A stretch of 64,000 bases of DNA, from positions 1 through 64,000 of the forward strand of contig CATLJY010000920.1 in the NCBI GenBank assembly GCA_949987705.1, written 5' to 3'. Positions 34,261-45,143 of the stretch are shown here, one piece after another (within the stretch, counting starts at the first letter, position 1; the number at the start of each line of letters is the position of its first letter). The DNA comes from Thereva unica. Lineage: Eukaryota; Arthropoda; Insecta; Diptera; Therevidae. The notes beneath the pieces are model-generated. The model saw nothing but the letters and a program-made list of their open reading frames with translations, did not search any database and was not told the DNA's origin. Position numbers and translations under genes: made by a program.

Positions 34261-34319
34261 TGAGTAATACTGACTGAACGTCTATTCTGTTTTACTTCAC
34301 TTTATTGACTGCCTCTACA
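34261..34319 (-). repeat. Gypsy 3' LTR, 59 bp
   Basis: Read on the minus strand it starts TGTAGAGGCAGTC, contains AATAAA and ends in TCA. It matches the 5' LTR with one mismatch. The polypurine tract AAAAAAAGGGAGATGA (minus strand, about 34320-34336) abuts it. Confidence 0.85.
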
Positions 34320-34856
34320 TCATCTCCCTTTTTTTAACAAATTATTGTACAATTAAAATAATTATTATTATTATTATTTTTTACATTAATTTCTCCTTAA
34401 AAATCTAGAGTTTCTTCTTAGAATCCTCCCATCTTCCAACTCTATCCAATATGACCTGGGTGTGGAGTGTTTCTCTTTGATTGTGGCCCGTATCCACACA
34501 TTCCCGTTCCTGTACCATACTTTCTCCCCCTTTTTAAATTCTTCTTTCCAAATCGCATGTTTGTTGTAATATTTTTCCTGTTTGTTTTGTCTAAAAAGGA
34601 AATTATTTGTTAGATCTGGAAAATCTTTAGATTTATATAAATCCATTTTTCCCGGTATCAATGATCGAGTCTGCCGCCCGATAAGTAATTCGTTAGGTGA
34701 TACATCGAGATCTTTGATAGGCGTATTTCTTAATTCCAAGAGAGCCATCCAAAGTTCTTCCTTCCCTTCTTGAGTTTTTTTTTAAATATTCTTTGCAATA
34801 TGAACGAATTTTTCAGCAAATCCATTTGATTGCGGATAATGTGGGCTGGTTAGTAT

Positions 34857-35348
34857 TGTGATAATTATGCGCCATCTGTTTGTCGAGAGGATGAATCAAC
34901 GATTTTCGGTTGTTGTCTGAACTAAGAATTTATGTACTAAACTAACGAGCGATAAGCGAAGACAACTTCAAGCTGGTCGAAACTTAAGGAAATAAAAGAA
35001 CATACCACAAGGAACCAGAAAACGAAGGTTCCAGAAAGTAGACAAAGGTGGAGCTGCCTATATAAAAGCGCCTGGCAGCCGCTATCGAGTCAGTTTTGAT
35101 TATAAAGGCGATAAAGGTGTTCTAGAGTGATAAAAGTGAAAAGTGGTGATTTAAAAGTGAACTATAAAGCGATAATTAGAATTGAATAGGGTGAAATATT
35201 AAATTTGCAAGTGATTATAGTGAACTCTAAGAATTGTGTTTGTTATTGAATTGTGTTTGGTTTGTAATAAATAAGTTTTTGTTTGGATAATTAAAAAGTG
35301 TATTCCTTAATTAATCCTACGAATCCGTTAAGCCGTAAAAACGTAACA
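34857..35348 (+). repeat. Solo LTR of another retrotransposon, 492 bp
   Basis: Runs from TGTGATAATTATGCGCC to CGTAACA with GTAT on both sides (34853-34856 and 35349-35352), a 4-bp target duplication. It has a TATA box, initiator and AATAAATAAG polyadenylation signal in the plus orientation. Only one LTR is left, presumably after LTR-LTR recombination. It lies between the second Asp and the Glu of the Gypsy integrase, and the frame matches again when it is ignored. Confidence 0.85.
35059..35095 (+). promoter_or_regulatory. LTR core promoter: TATA box and initiator
   Basis: TATATAAAAG at 35059-35068 is followed ~31 bp later by TCAGTTTT, an insect-type initiator. The spacing is canonical. It would transcribe rightwards, antisense to the Gypsy host element. 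Confidence 0.7.
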
Positions 35349-37914
35349 GTATTAATTCAATGTCTAAGCTATTACAAGCATTTTTAAATTCGAAGGATCC
35401 GAAAGGATTATTGTCACTAACAATTATTCTTGGTATTCCAAACACAGAAAATATTTCTTTTAAATTTCTAATCACGTCGTATGCAGTTTTTCTTTTTAAT
35501 GGTTTGAGTTCTAGAAATTTTGTATAATAATCAGCAACTATTAAGTAGTCTTGATTTTTCACTGTGAGAATATCCATGCCGATTTTGTAAAAAGGAAACT
35601 GTGGTATTTCATGTGAGATAATTTTTTCGCGTATATTAGAACTTCTGTATTTTTGACAAATATTGCAGTTCATTATCATTTTCTCTATTGAATCATTCAT
35701 AGTTGGCCAATATACGAGTTGTCTTGCTCTTGCCTTCGTTTTTTCAATGCCTAAGTGCGCAGGATGTAGTTGATTTAAAATATCCTTTTGTAATTTATTA
35801 GGTACCAATATCCTCTCATGTACGAAAATAATTCCATCATCCATAGTTAAATAATCTCTAAATTTCCAATAAAATTTTATATTTTCTTTTAATTTATCCT
35901 TTTTTGTTGGCCATCCATTGGCTAAAACTTCCTTTAAATTCGCAAGCGTTTGGATCATTATCAGTTTCACATTTAAGTATGTTCTTTTTATCATTACTAA
36001 TATTAATGGTATGCACTACATTATTTAAGTCTGTAATTTCACAATCTGGTTTCTTTGTAGGGTATCTGGACAAGTAATCGGCTATGTATAAATATTTCCC
36101 CGGTTTATACTTTAGATTTATATCATAATTTAGTAATCTTATTTTCATCCTTCTTAGCCTTGGTGAAGGCACTTGCGCTATTTCTTTACTGAAAATTCCC
36201 AATAAAGGTTTATCGTTATCCAATTATGAAATCGTTTAGTTGCAAAAACAATAGCTAACATTTCTTTATCTATTTGTGGGTAATTCTGTCTGTCGTAGTT
36301 AAACTTCTTGAGGCAAATAGTACTGGTTTTCCCTCCTGCATCAAGCAAGCTCCTAGACCATGTTTGCTCGCATCTGCCTGAATCGTCAATTCTTTTGTTA
36401 AATCAAATGATTTGAGTCCTGGCGCTGCTACTATGTTTTGAATAATTTCTTCTAGACATCTAGTGTGTTGCGGCAACCAGTTGAATTCGATTTTTTTTTT
36501 TAAAGTTCCCTCAAAGGTTGCGATATTTCCGCTAAATTCGAAACAAAAGGCCTCATATAGTTAATTAATCCAAGCAATTTTTGTACATCTTTTTTGTCTC
36601 TAGGTATTCCTATTTCTTTTAAATCTGCCACTCGTCCTGGATCATAATAAATACTCTCATTCGATAAAACATGACCAAGAAATTTAACCTCCTTCATTTT
36701 ATATTGCACTTCCTCCTTGTTAAATTTTATATTAAGTTGACGGGCCCTATTTATAACCTTTCGTAAAATTTCGTCGTGTTCTTTTTCCGTTTCGGCAGCT
36801 ATCATTATATCGTCGATATACATATACTATTACATTCTCATTATCCTTAAAATTCCTCTCGTTATATTGTTGAAGGAAGTGTCTAACGGCACACAAAAAC
36901 GCGAAACGCGACACTCGAAGCACTCGAAAAAACGCGATACTCGAATGCACTCGACACTCTGGAAATGTGCGACGTTGCCACATTTTTCCAGACACTCGAA
37001 GAAACTCGAAATTTTTCGAGTGTTTCGAGTGTCGCGTTTCGCGTTTTTCCATCTCGTATGCCTTAGAAAAGTAAACGTCAAAATTTCCGCTCATGAAAAT
37101 AGTAAATACATTTCTTGAAGCTAAGTATCCTGCGGAAAATAATACGAGAAGTCTCCACTCAGAATATAACCCCATCTATTCTCTAGAGTACAAAGCTCAT
37201 TTACGAGTCTGAATTCCGCAAGAACAGGATACTAAACTTTATGGACGGAATTCAGACCGTCCTCCAACCTGAATTCCGCACACTTTTTTACATGCATTTT
37301 AAAGGGGAGTCTGAATTCCGCATGAACAGGATACTAGGCTTAAAGCTTAGTATGGAGTATAAACGGAATTCCGTTCAGCATTTTTGGTATATTTTTCTAC
37401 ACGGAAAAATCCGTGTAGAATACCGTGGAGAAAAAATCAAAAGCTGAGAAAAAGTTAACAGCTGACTGTAAAAAAAGACATAATAAAACAACATACGGAA
37501 TTCCGTTCCCCATATAAAATGCATATAAAAAGATGCACGGAATTCCGTTCACACGATTTTTCCGTCTACTTTTTGTTTTGGGGGTACGGAGTTCAAACGG
37601 AGTTCTATTGGTAATATATCGCTATTGGAACTCTCCAACAGGTGGCTCTGCAAAGAATTTGGAGAGTTTTTCCGTTCACTTTGGAACGGTATAAATAGTT
37701 AGACAATTTTTCCGTTTTGTTCTGTTTGGTAATTTTGACAGAATGAAAAAAATAACTGTTGCCACCAAGTATGTTGTTTTATTATGTCTTTTTTTACAGT
37801 CAGCTGTTAACTTTTTCTCAGCTTTTGATTTTTTCTCCACGGTATTCTACACGGATTTTTCCGTGTAGAAAAATATACCAAAAATGCTGAACGGAATTCC
37901 GTTTGAACTCCATA

Positions 37915-39060
37915 GGGCAGTTTCACACGAGCCGACGGCCAACCAATCGGCTGTTATCGTCCATTCCCTTTTGAAACTCGACGAAAAGTCGCATGGGCTT
38001 TCACACGGGCCAATTTTTCCAACCAACTCTACGTCAAAACGCTTTAACTTATTGTTGTTGTTTTTTTATTATTTTGTCTTTTCTCTTTCTTTTCTTTTTC
38101 CCAAAGGAATAAAAAACAACAACAACCACACAGCTGTCAAAAAGTCGTATCGAAAATCGTGTGAGAAAGTTGAATGGAAAAATCTTCCCTCCCCATCGTT
38201 ATCTCTCACCCTCTTCTCAACAAATGACGTTTTCATACGATTTCTGTTGGTTGGCCGTCGCACATACGTCAATATTCCACATTTACGCGGCCAAAATTGA
38301 ATTTTAAAAACTTACGGTAAACACATAAAATAGCACATGCAGAGCTAGAAGACAGTTCCAAGAATCCTAACTGACCCCCACCACCTACCTAGGATACACC
38401 CCGACCGCATTCAGGTAGTCGGTACTTGACCGTCAACCCGTGCGCTGGTTTTTGCTGCTTAAAGTTACAAACACAACAAAAGTGACAACATTAATATTTT
38501 TTTTTCTGTGTCAGTTTTTGAAGTGAAAGTGATGGATTCCAATAACACAGGTATGGATCTTTATTTTTATTATTATTTACTTACCCAAAATGCTCAATTC
38601 GAATAATTTGGGGGTTTCAAACACATGGGTTGTTTTAAGACAAATTTTGAAGTAATTTTGAACTTCAAAGGTCAATTTGTTGTATTTCTCGATGAGATAC
38701 GATCATCATTCTTTTTTTATTTAAAACTACAATCCTTTGACTAAAAGAAAATACAAAAACCAGTTGCGGAAGAGTGCGGATGACAAAACGGGGGACCTTT
38801 TATACCATTAAGATTTTATATGAAAAAATAACCATTTTTTTTATTTTGTGTGTATTTATTTTGATTGAATACATTTTTTACCTTAATTTATGTTTTTTTT
38901 ACCTTAATTTATGATTTTTTACCTTAATTTACAAAATAATTTAACTAAATAAAAACAAATAGTCTTATGAGATATGTAGACGTGATATACGTAAACAAAT
39001 AATTTTGGCCGCGTAAATGTAGAATATTGACGTATGTGGTCGGCTCGTGTGAAACTGCCC
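37915..39060. mobile_element. MITE with 3-bp (ATA) duplication, left-arm copy
   Basis: TIR GGGCAGTTTCACACGAGCCG at both ends, ATA on both sides (37912-37914 and 39061-39063), of PIF/Harbinger type by duplication length. It is 364 bp after removal of a guest at 38261-39038, identical in length to the right-arm copy. Confidence 0.8.
38261..39038 (+). mobile_element. MITE nested in the GGGCAG MITE
   Basis: TIR CACATACGTCAATATTC extends ~38 bp to GCGGCCAAAATT. GTCG repeats on both sides (38257-38260 and 39039-39042). Absent from the right-arm copy, so it is a later insertion. At ~38532 it has a short ATG-led exon (MDSNNTG) followed by a GT splice-donor-like GGTATGG, perhaps the first exon of a lost transposase. 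Confidence 0.7.
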
Positions 39061-39140
39061 ATACTAAGCTTTAAATAAGGAGAAATCCGTAGATATGGCA
39101 GCACTGGGCACAAAAGTGATGGGAAGAAGCTTGCTCCAAT

Positions 39141-39589
39141 CACTGACATATAGTAATGGACTGCTAAATGAACAAAATCCCATACAAAAAAATGGCACCA
39201 AGAACTATTGCTGCCTCACTCCCACGTTAAATTCCAATGAACTGTAATCGTCAGCGCATGTCAGCTATGCAAACATAATTAGAGAAAAATAGACAGGTAT
39301 AGTTTGCGTTCTTCTGTCTCACTCTTGAGCTATTTTGAAAACTTCGTTAAACAGGGGAAATAACCGTCACAGTTTTGAGATAAATACATTTATTTAATGG
39401 AAAAACTGCTGGTAAATAAAAATGAGCGATGGAAATATATTTCTATTAATTATTACAGACATTTTATCACTTATTTCCTCTTAAATTCGAAGAATTTTTT
39501 TTTGTTTACGTAAAAAAGGTTTTCTATATCTGGAGAAAAATGGTGCCATTCAGCATTGTCAATCAGCAGTCCATTTCTATATGTCAGTG
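39141..39589. mobile_element. MITE with 8-bp target duplication
   Basis: TIR CACTGACATATAG continuing into AATGGACTGCT, flanked by GCTCCAAT octamers (39133-39140 and 39590-39597). Absent from the right arm. The 8-bp duplication points to hAT or P-type elements; it has no coding capacity. Confidence 0.85.
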
Positions 39590-39601
39590 GCTCCAATAAT
39601 A

Positions 39602-40073
39602 AAATCCTGTTCGCTTACTTCAAATGGGATCCCTCGGGATCCCGAAATTTTTGACAATAAAATTGAAGAGTGGGGATAAAAATATGAAAGTAAGCGAACA
39701 CTTTCTGGGATGAGTTTTGCAAATCTAACCTATAAATCACTTGGGTCTTCAAATTAATGACATAAAGCTATTAAAACTAATAATTTATGCATGAAATTAT
39801 TTAAAATCTTGTTACTAGGCACCAAATAAAGAACTTATTTTCATCACGTCGTAATCGTTTTGATTTAACATGATAATTGACAGTTCATTTTGACAATTCA
39901 AATACACTACAAACAGCAATCCACAATCGCCGGGATTCAAAACCTCTGGCACAAATTGGCAAGAGGGGAAGCGAAAATTTCCCCTCTTTTTCGAGCCCGA
40001 AAAAGTAAGCGAACACGAAATGGGCGCAAATGGGATCCCGAGGGATCCCATTTGAAGTAAGCGAACAGGCTTT
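39602..40073. mobile_element. MITE with ~40-bp TIR, probably TA-flanked
   Basis: TIR CCTGTTCGCTTACTTCAAAT then GGGATCCCTCGGGATCCC, palindromic itself, at both ends. TA lies at both junctions (39600-39601 and 40074-40075). The right arm lacks it. Tc1/mariner-type insertion is inferred. Confidence 0.7.
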
Positions 40074-40212
40074 TAGTTTTCAGAGGAGAGGCAAATAAGG
40101 AGGTACACATCAGTTTCCACCGGTACTAAAAGCTTTCAGACCACACTCGTTCTCATGGCACATTGAGGTATTTTGTTTCGTTTTAGTGAAGTTTTATTAA
40201 ATTTTTTTCAAA

Positions 40213-40425
40213 ATGAAGGTTTTGAGGAAAGGAATGAAATTTGATTGTGACGATAAATTTTTAAAATACATCAGAAAATGGCAAAAGGAAAAAAGACAGT
40301 TTTTTACTATAAGAAGTTCGCTTTCAAGCAAAAGCAAACAAGTCGCGCACAGAAATATTAACTCGAAAAAATTCAAGTACTACACTGTTTTGTATTGCTG
40401 TAAATACGGTGGAGAAGAATTTTAA
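40213..40425 (+). pseudogene. Inverted duplicate of MULE transposase exon 1
   Basis: It encodes the same N-terminus as the functional-side exon at 44512-44753 (MK-LRKGMKFDCDDKFLKY), but a G-to-T change turns the Glu codon after GGEEF into a stop. The duplicate of exon 2 follows at ~40530-40615. It exists because the arm reaches into the gene. Confidence 0.85.
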
Positions 40426-40615
40426 TCACAATCAACTGGACAACGGAAGCGAGGGTAAATATTATTCCGTTTTTTGAAAATCACAATAATTTTTAACATA
40501 TCGAAAATGAAAATCTTTATCAAATTACAGAACCAGAAAGATGGGATGCGAAGCAAAATTCAGGGCTACTGTTGACAAAACTGGTCGACATCTTGTTGTT
40601 AGGAAGGCAGACTTG

Positions 40616-41155
40616 CAGCAGGAGGATCGAATCCATTCAAAAGAGATTTCTTCTTTTTGCCCTGAGACATCTACACAACCCCCATGACTACCAAACCCTG
40701 CCGCACTACTTGGACAGGCTCAAAGTGCTTGATCTCATGCCGCTGTCTAGCAGGAGGAAACTGCTCATATCTTGCGTTGCCTTTGACGTCCTAAGTGGAA
40801 AGCTTAAAGTGCAGTTTCTGTCGGACAGAATCAAATTGAATGATGTAGTCCGACACACACGACACACTAAACTTCTTAGGGAATATCCACACCGCACCGA
40901 TTACGCAAGGAACGAGCCCGTCAACAGATGCTGTATGGTTTTTAATAGCCATAGCTCCTCTTTCTCCCCTTCCCTCAACAAGGCATCCTATAAAAAAATA
41001 CTCAAATCCCTACTAACATAATCTGACAATAGTAGGTTTTTAGTAGCTATCAGTAGTATATAAAATAAGACTGTACACTATGTTTTTAAATCTAAATATA
41101 TGTATACCTAGTTTAAGTGTGCCTTGTTTGGCGAATTAATAAATTAATTTGAATT
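40616..41155 (+). pseudogene. CR1/Jockey-like LINE 3' fragment in the MULE core
   Basis: The frame SRRIESIQKRFLLFALRHL, SSRRKLLISCVAFDVLSG and NRCCMVFNSHS is the post-RT tail found also in the LINE at 60.8-63.6 kb (RIESIQRNFTRYALRSF). It is 5'-truncated and ends in a TTAATAAATTAATT tail. The stop is near 41021. It begins exactly where the left inverted arm ends. Confidence 0.75.
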
Positions 41156-41365
41156 CCTGCATTTTGTTATTACTTATAAATTAAATAAAAAAAATAATTA
41201 ACAATTAAATACATAATATCTCTTTATACAAAAGATTATTTATTTTTTATTTTAGAATGTTTTAAAACAAAAAAGATTGATATCCCGAAAAAAAAAACAT
41301 TAAAAATGTGTATTAAAAGTTCGTAGGCGCGGAGATTATTTATTGGGACAGTTTAAAACACACTT

Positions 41366-41628
41366 ATAACAAAAAGAAGTGATATGGATTAGTCAATATA
41401 AATCGGTAATAGCACAAAATAAATAAACACGTACATCTACGAACGATTTCAGTGTGGCTCAGTCTATAGTGTTTCTAATGAAATTTGTTACATTTAGAAG
41501 AACAGCTAAGATTCATTAGAAACACTATAGACTGAGCCACACTGAAATCGTTCGAAAATGCACGTGTTTATTTATTTCATGCTATTTCCGATTTATATTG
41601 ACTAATCCATATCACTTCTTTTTGTTAT
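41366..41628. repeat. 117-bp palindrome with 29-bp loop at transposase 3' end
   Basis: 41366-41482 and 41512-41628 are near-perfect inverted copies (ATAACAAAAAGAAGTGATAT; GGCTCAGTCTATAGTGTTTC). The right arm contains the transposase stop codon and its last five codons, so this arm is gene sequence copied inverted rather than an ordinary MITE. Confidence 0.85.
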
Positions 41629-44600
41629 ACTTAATGTACGTATCGAGCGCTTGTCTCGGTCGTCCCTGGATTAAAATTGGTTCCGGTGCTTTTATCTCGC
41701 TTGTGTTCAAGACCGCACTATCATTTAAACTACAATCGCCGTCTGACTCTGTAGCAATAACAGGAATATTCTTCCTCCACAGGGAAAGCAGTCGATTGAA
41801 TATTTTGAGTTTTACCTCTGACAACTGAATTTCTTGTGGAGTTTTTTTCAGAGAAAAAAGATGACGCCTTTTTGCATTTCCCGTCTTCATCTTCATCAAT
41901 GTACATTGAATACCATTTAATTCTTCATTTGTTATTTTCGAGAGTCGCACTTTTTTTCCTTTCGCCCACAAATCCATCACATCATTCAAACAGTCGTTCT
42001 TGTTTTCAAAATTTCGATTCGCAGACAAGCTACCTACGTGTGCCAGCAAATTGAACAAAGTGTCATACTTCTTCTCAAGTTTTCCAGAGTCACATGTTCA
42101 TTTGATCGCCTAAGTTTTGTGACGCTACCGTTTGATGATTTGCTACAAACAGGGGAGTTTGTGATTTTGGACAGTTCAGTATCACAACGTACACTATACT
42201 CTCTCACCCACCTTTCTGCACACAAAGTTTTATCAAAAAGTGGTTTCTCAAAGAAATCACGAGTCGCAAAAATATGTTTGCAAGGCAGAAACATTGAGCG
42301 GTTTTTCAGACAATTGCATTTAGTCAAAGTACATGTGATTGTTCTTCCGTTCAATTCGAAAGAGCATTCTTCTCGGGCGACATTACTACTTATAACTTGA
42401 ATGTCCGGGTACTCCAGCAGTTCTGGTTGCAGATCGGCAAAGGCTTTGGGAGTCAATAACTCACAATAGTTTTTTTCATCCGCGGTCGTAAAAACTTCTG
42501 CTGATTTAGTAGTCATGCGTTTACCTACTTTACTCTTGATTTGACGCCCTTGTGCCCGAAGAAAAACGAAAAAGTTATTGACGAACTGTAACAGACTGCT
42601 GTGTAGCGGGACGACCTTTTTAACCTTTGCATGTGTCGATTCTGCTCTGTTGTTGGTATTATTGTTTAAGTTTCCGTGGGCATTCATGCAATAAAGAGCC
42701 CACTCATCTTTTATCGAATGCCAGTTGGTGTTGTAGTAATCGAGCACTTCCTCTGGAGCAACCTCACAGAATTCAGCATACGTTTCATCGTACTCCTCTT
42801 CCGATTCGCTATACACTAATTTCCGCAAAATCAAAAGCAGGTCGTCTTTTTCCTCGCTAGTAACTCCCCTTTTGCCAACAGCAACCTCTCGAACGAAAAT
42901 TTGTTGGGCATGGAAACTGCAAATCAGGAGTTGAACTTCTGGAAAAATTTCCCTCAAGGCTACTCTCTCAGAAGGATCCTTATCAGTCATGATGGTCCTC
43001 ATCTTCAGACAAGCTTCTGGGTTGGCATCACAAAAGCATCTTAGAAGCCATTTGAAGGTTTCCGCTTCTTCGTTGGCTAGCAGGCCTACTCCGACGATTC
43101 GAGTGAAGCCATTCGAATCTTCAACATGGAGAATGGATAGCGCGAAATTGTTGTTGAGGAGCCTGTACGTGCTATCCCAGAACACCATGTCGGGCCACAT
43201 GCTCATTGCTTGCGGCATCTCTGGTGTAGAAAAGAAAAGGGCTACGAGTTCGTTTTTTGCATTGATAAGAGTTTCATAAGATGCACCTATAACAACAAAA
43301 ATTCCATTAAATAATGATTGATATTTACATTTCTTTGTTTTGAATTTCAATTGACAGTTACCTTCTTTTTTCAGTACGTTTGTAAACTCCTTGTAATCGT
43401 TCCCATTTTTAATTGGCTCGTGACGACGCTTCAAGTTCGAAAGATCTTTTGAATCCATGAAAACGTTTTTTTCTGTTTCTAACCAATCCAACAATTTTGA
43501 GTTCTTGGGATCTAACTTCAGCATTTCGAGGACGTGTTGAGTACTTTGGTCCGAAAGCCTCTTGTTCTCTGGGAGAGTATCAAAGTATACCTGTAAATAA
43601 AAAAAATCCTTTTTTCCATATAAAAAAGTTTATACTGTTCTTAATTTTCAACTCAAAAAACAAATGCTCTTAGAGAATAATCTATCTTTAAGTTAGAGGA
43701 ACACTCTACTACTGAGTGTCATTATTCGGACTGACTTAATAGGTTTGTATACATATTAGATTTCTAGACTGGACAGATCAGAACAGAATAGAAGAGAATT
43801 GAACAGCAAGCAATTAAACGTCAAACAAACAACTTAGAATAGAAAATCTAATGAACGCTTTCTTGTACTTTTTTGTTCTACAATTTCCATTGCTAAAATT
43901 TCACATCTGTCAAAACTAGAAAAAAACAACAACTAAAAAACCTTGTCCAAAACAGTCCCTAAAAAATCGAGAGCAAAAAATAAAGCTTCGGATAATTTAG
44001 AACAACTTAATGAACACCAAACTAGAACAATTTCGGACAAAAAATAACAAGTTGTATAAATAATGAACGCCAAAACGTGCACTTTTCTATCCTAGAATGT
44101 GTCGTTCTAGGACTGACTAATAAACAGACTGAATAAAAGTATCAAAATTTGACTTGAAATAAACTCGAAAAGCTTTATACGGCTTGAAACAGTTTGTTGA
44201 CAATTTGATACTGAATTCTGGAGAACTCAGCATGTTACGATTTTAATTGGAAAGTTTTACCTTTGAATATTTGACTTGTAAAACTAGAAAAATTTGTTTT
44301 TAATTAATGAGTTTTCAAATCACCTCGAGGTCTTCGTGTCCTGTGCGAATCAAGTCTGCCTTCCTAACAACAAGATGTCGACCAGTTTTGTCAACAGTAG
44401 CCCTGAATTTTGCTTCGCATCCCATCTTTCTGGTTCTGTAATTTGATAAAGATTTTCATTTTCGATATGTTAAAAATTATTGTGATTTTAAAAAAACGGA
44501 ATAATATTTACCCTCGCTTCCGTTGTCCAGTTGATTGTGATTCAAATTCTTCTCCACCGTATTTACAGCAATACAAAACAGTGTAGTACTTGAATTTTTT

Positions 44601-44753
44601 CGAGTTAATATTTCTGTGCGCGACTTGTTTGCTTTTGCTTGAAAGCGAACTTCTTATAGTAAAAAACTGTCTTTTTTCCTTTTGCCGTTTTCTGATGTAT
44701 TTTAAAAATTTATCGTCACAATCAAATTTCATTCCTTTCCTCAAAATCTTCAT
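41612..44753 (-). pseudogene. MULE transposase (DDE plus SWIM zinc finger)
   Basis: Exons I infer on the minus strand: 44753-44512 (ATG start, FLYWCH/WRKY-like region with YCCKYGGEEF), 44436-44325 (KMGCEAKFRATVD), and 43590 onward. Donors GTAAAT and GTGATT with acceptors TTACAG and TTACAG keep phase. A 75-nt in-frame intron at ~43288-43362 is possible. Catalytic residues: Asp in VFWDSTYR, Asp in MTDKDPSER with CSFH after it, Glu in NNRAESTH. A SWIM finger CNCLKN...CKHIF follows. A 1-nt frameshift near 42045 separates the C-terminal 140 codons (to 41612), so it is damaged unless this is an assembly error. Exon 1 and most of exon 2 lie inside the right TIR. Confidence 0.85.
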
Positions 44754-45143
44754 TTTGAAAAAAATTTAATAAAACTTCACTAAAACGAAACAAAATACCT
44801 CAATGTGCCATGAGAACGAGTGTGGTCTGAAAGCTTTTAGTACCGGTGGAAACTGATGTGTACCTCCTTATTTGCCTCTCCTCTGAAAACTAATTATTGG
44901 AGCAAGCTTCTTCCTTGGGGGGCAAAACCGAACCGTCACCTCCTCGTGGTGCCCCCTGGATAACCAACTAACGACGGTAGTAGGGAGCAGACCCTTAAAA
45001 GCCTACCAAACCAAGATGTAAATGTCATCGTGTCGAGGGCTGCGTGGCAGTGGGTAGTGGTGCACTGTCTCTAACGATCTCCTCTGGGCACCGGGCGCAC
45101 CCAGTTGTATATAGCCTTATCCTAATAAGGAGGCTCTGTTAGG

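Larger units (their letters stand above)
34386..36865 (-). pseudogene. Gypsy second half of RT, RNase H, integrase
   Basis: Picks up at the MULE junction with YNERNFKDNENV, then YIDDIMIA (catalytic), LGHVLSNE, RNase H (ADASKHGLGACLMQEG; LLNYDINLKYKPG), integrase zinc finger (HLGIEKTKARAR to CNICQKY), catalytic Asp in GMDILTV and SDNNPFGS, and Glu in NGFAEKF beyond the solo LTR. A 4-bp tandem duplication just before YIDD, and shifts near 35940, 36230 and 36290, break it. The C-terminal tail (FKKGEKVWYRNGNVWIRA) ends at 34386. Confidence 0.85.
37344..39070. mobile_element. TTAA-flanked foldback MITE, left-arm copy
   Basis: TIR AGCTTAGTATGGAGT continues into long inverted arms (~170 bp; CACGGAAAAATCCGTG, AGCTGAGAAAAAGTTAACAG). 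TTAA flanks it (37340-37343 and 39071-39074). It contains the MITE 37915-39060 near its right end. Without that it is 578 bp. The same element, with the same guest at the same position, is in the right arm. Confidence 0.8.
36875..40615. repeat. MULE left terminal inverted repeat
   Basis: From the outside in: a 160-bp palindrome rich in CGCGACACTCGA (about 36892-37052); a segment with GAATTCCGCA repeats; the TTAA-MITE with its nested MITEs; then, after three private MITEs, a decayed copy of the first two transposase exons. Identity with the right arm stops after GGCAGACTTG at 40615, exactly where a LINE fragment starts. Confidence 0.85.

Noticed and set aside
36747..37175. Arginine-rich open frames across 36.75-37.2 kb and 51.6-52.0 kb (both strands)
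   Set aside because: They are read through the palindromic CGCGACACTCGA repeat and appear in several frames and both orientations, so they are not genes.
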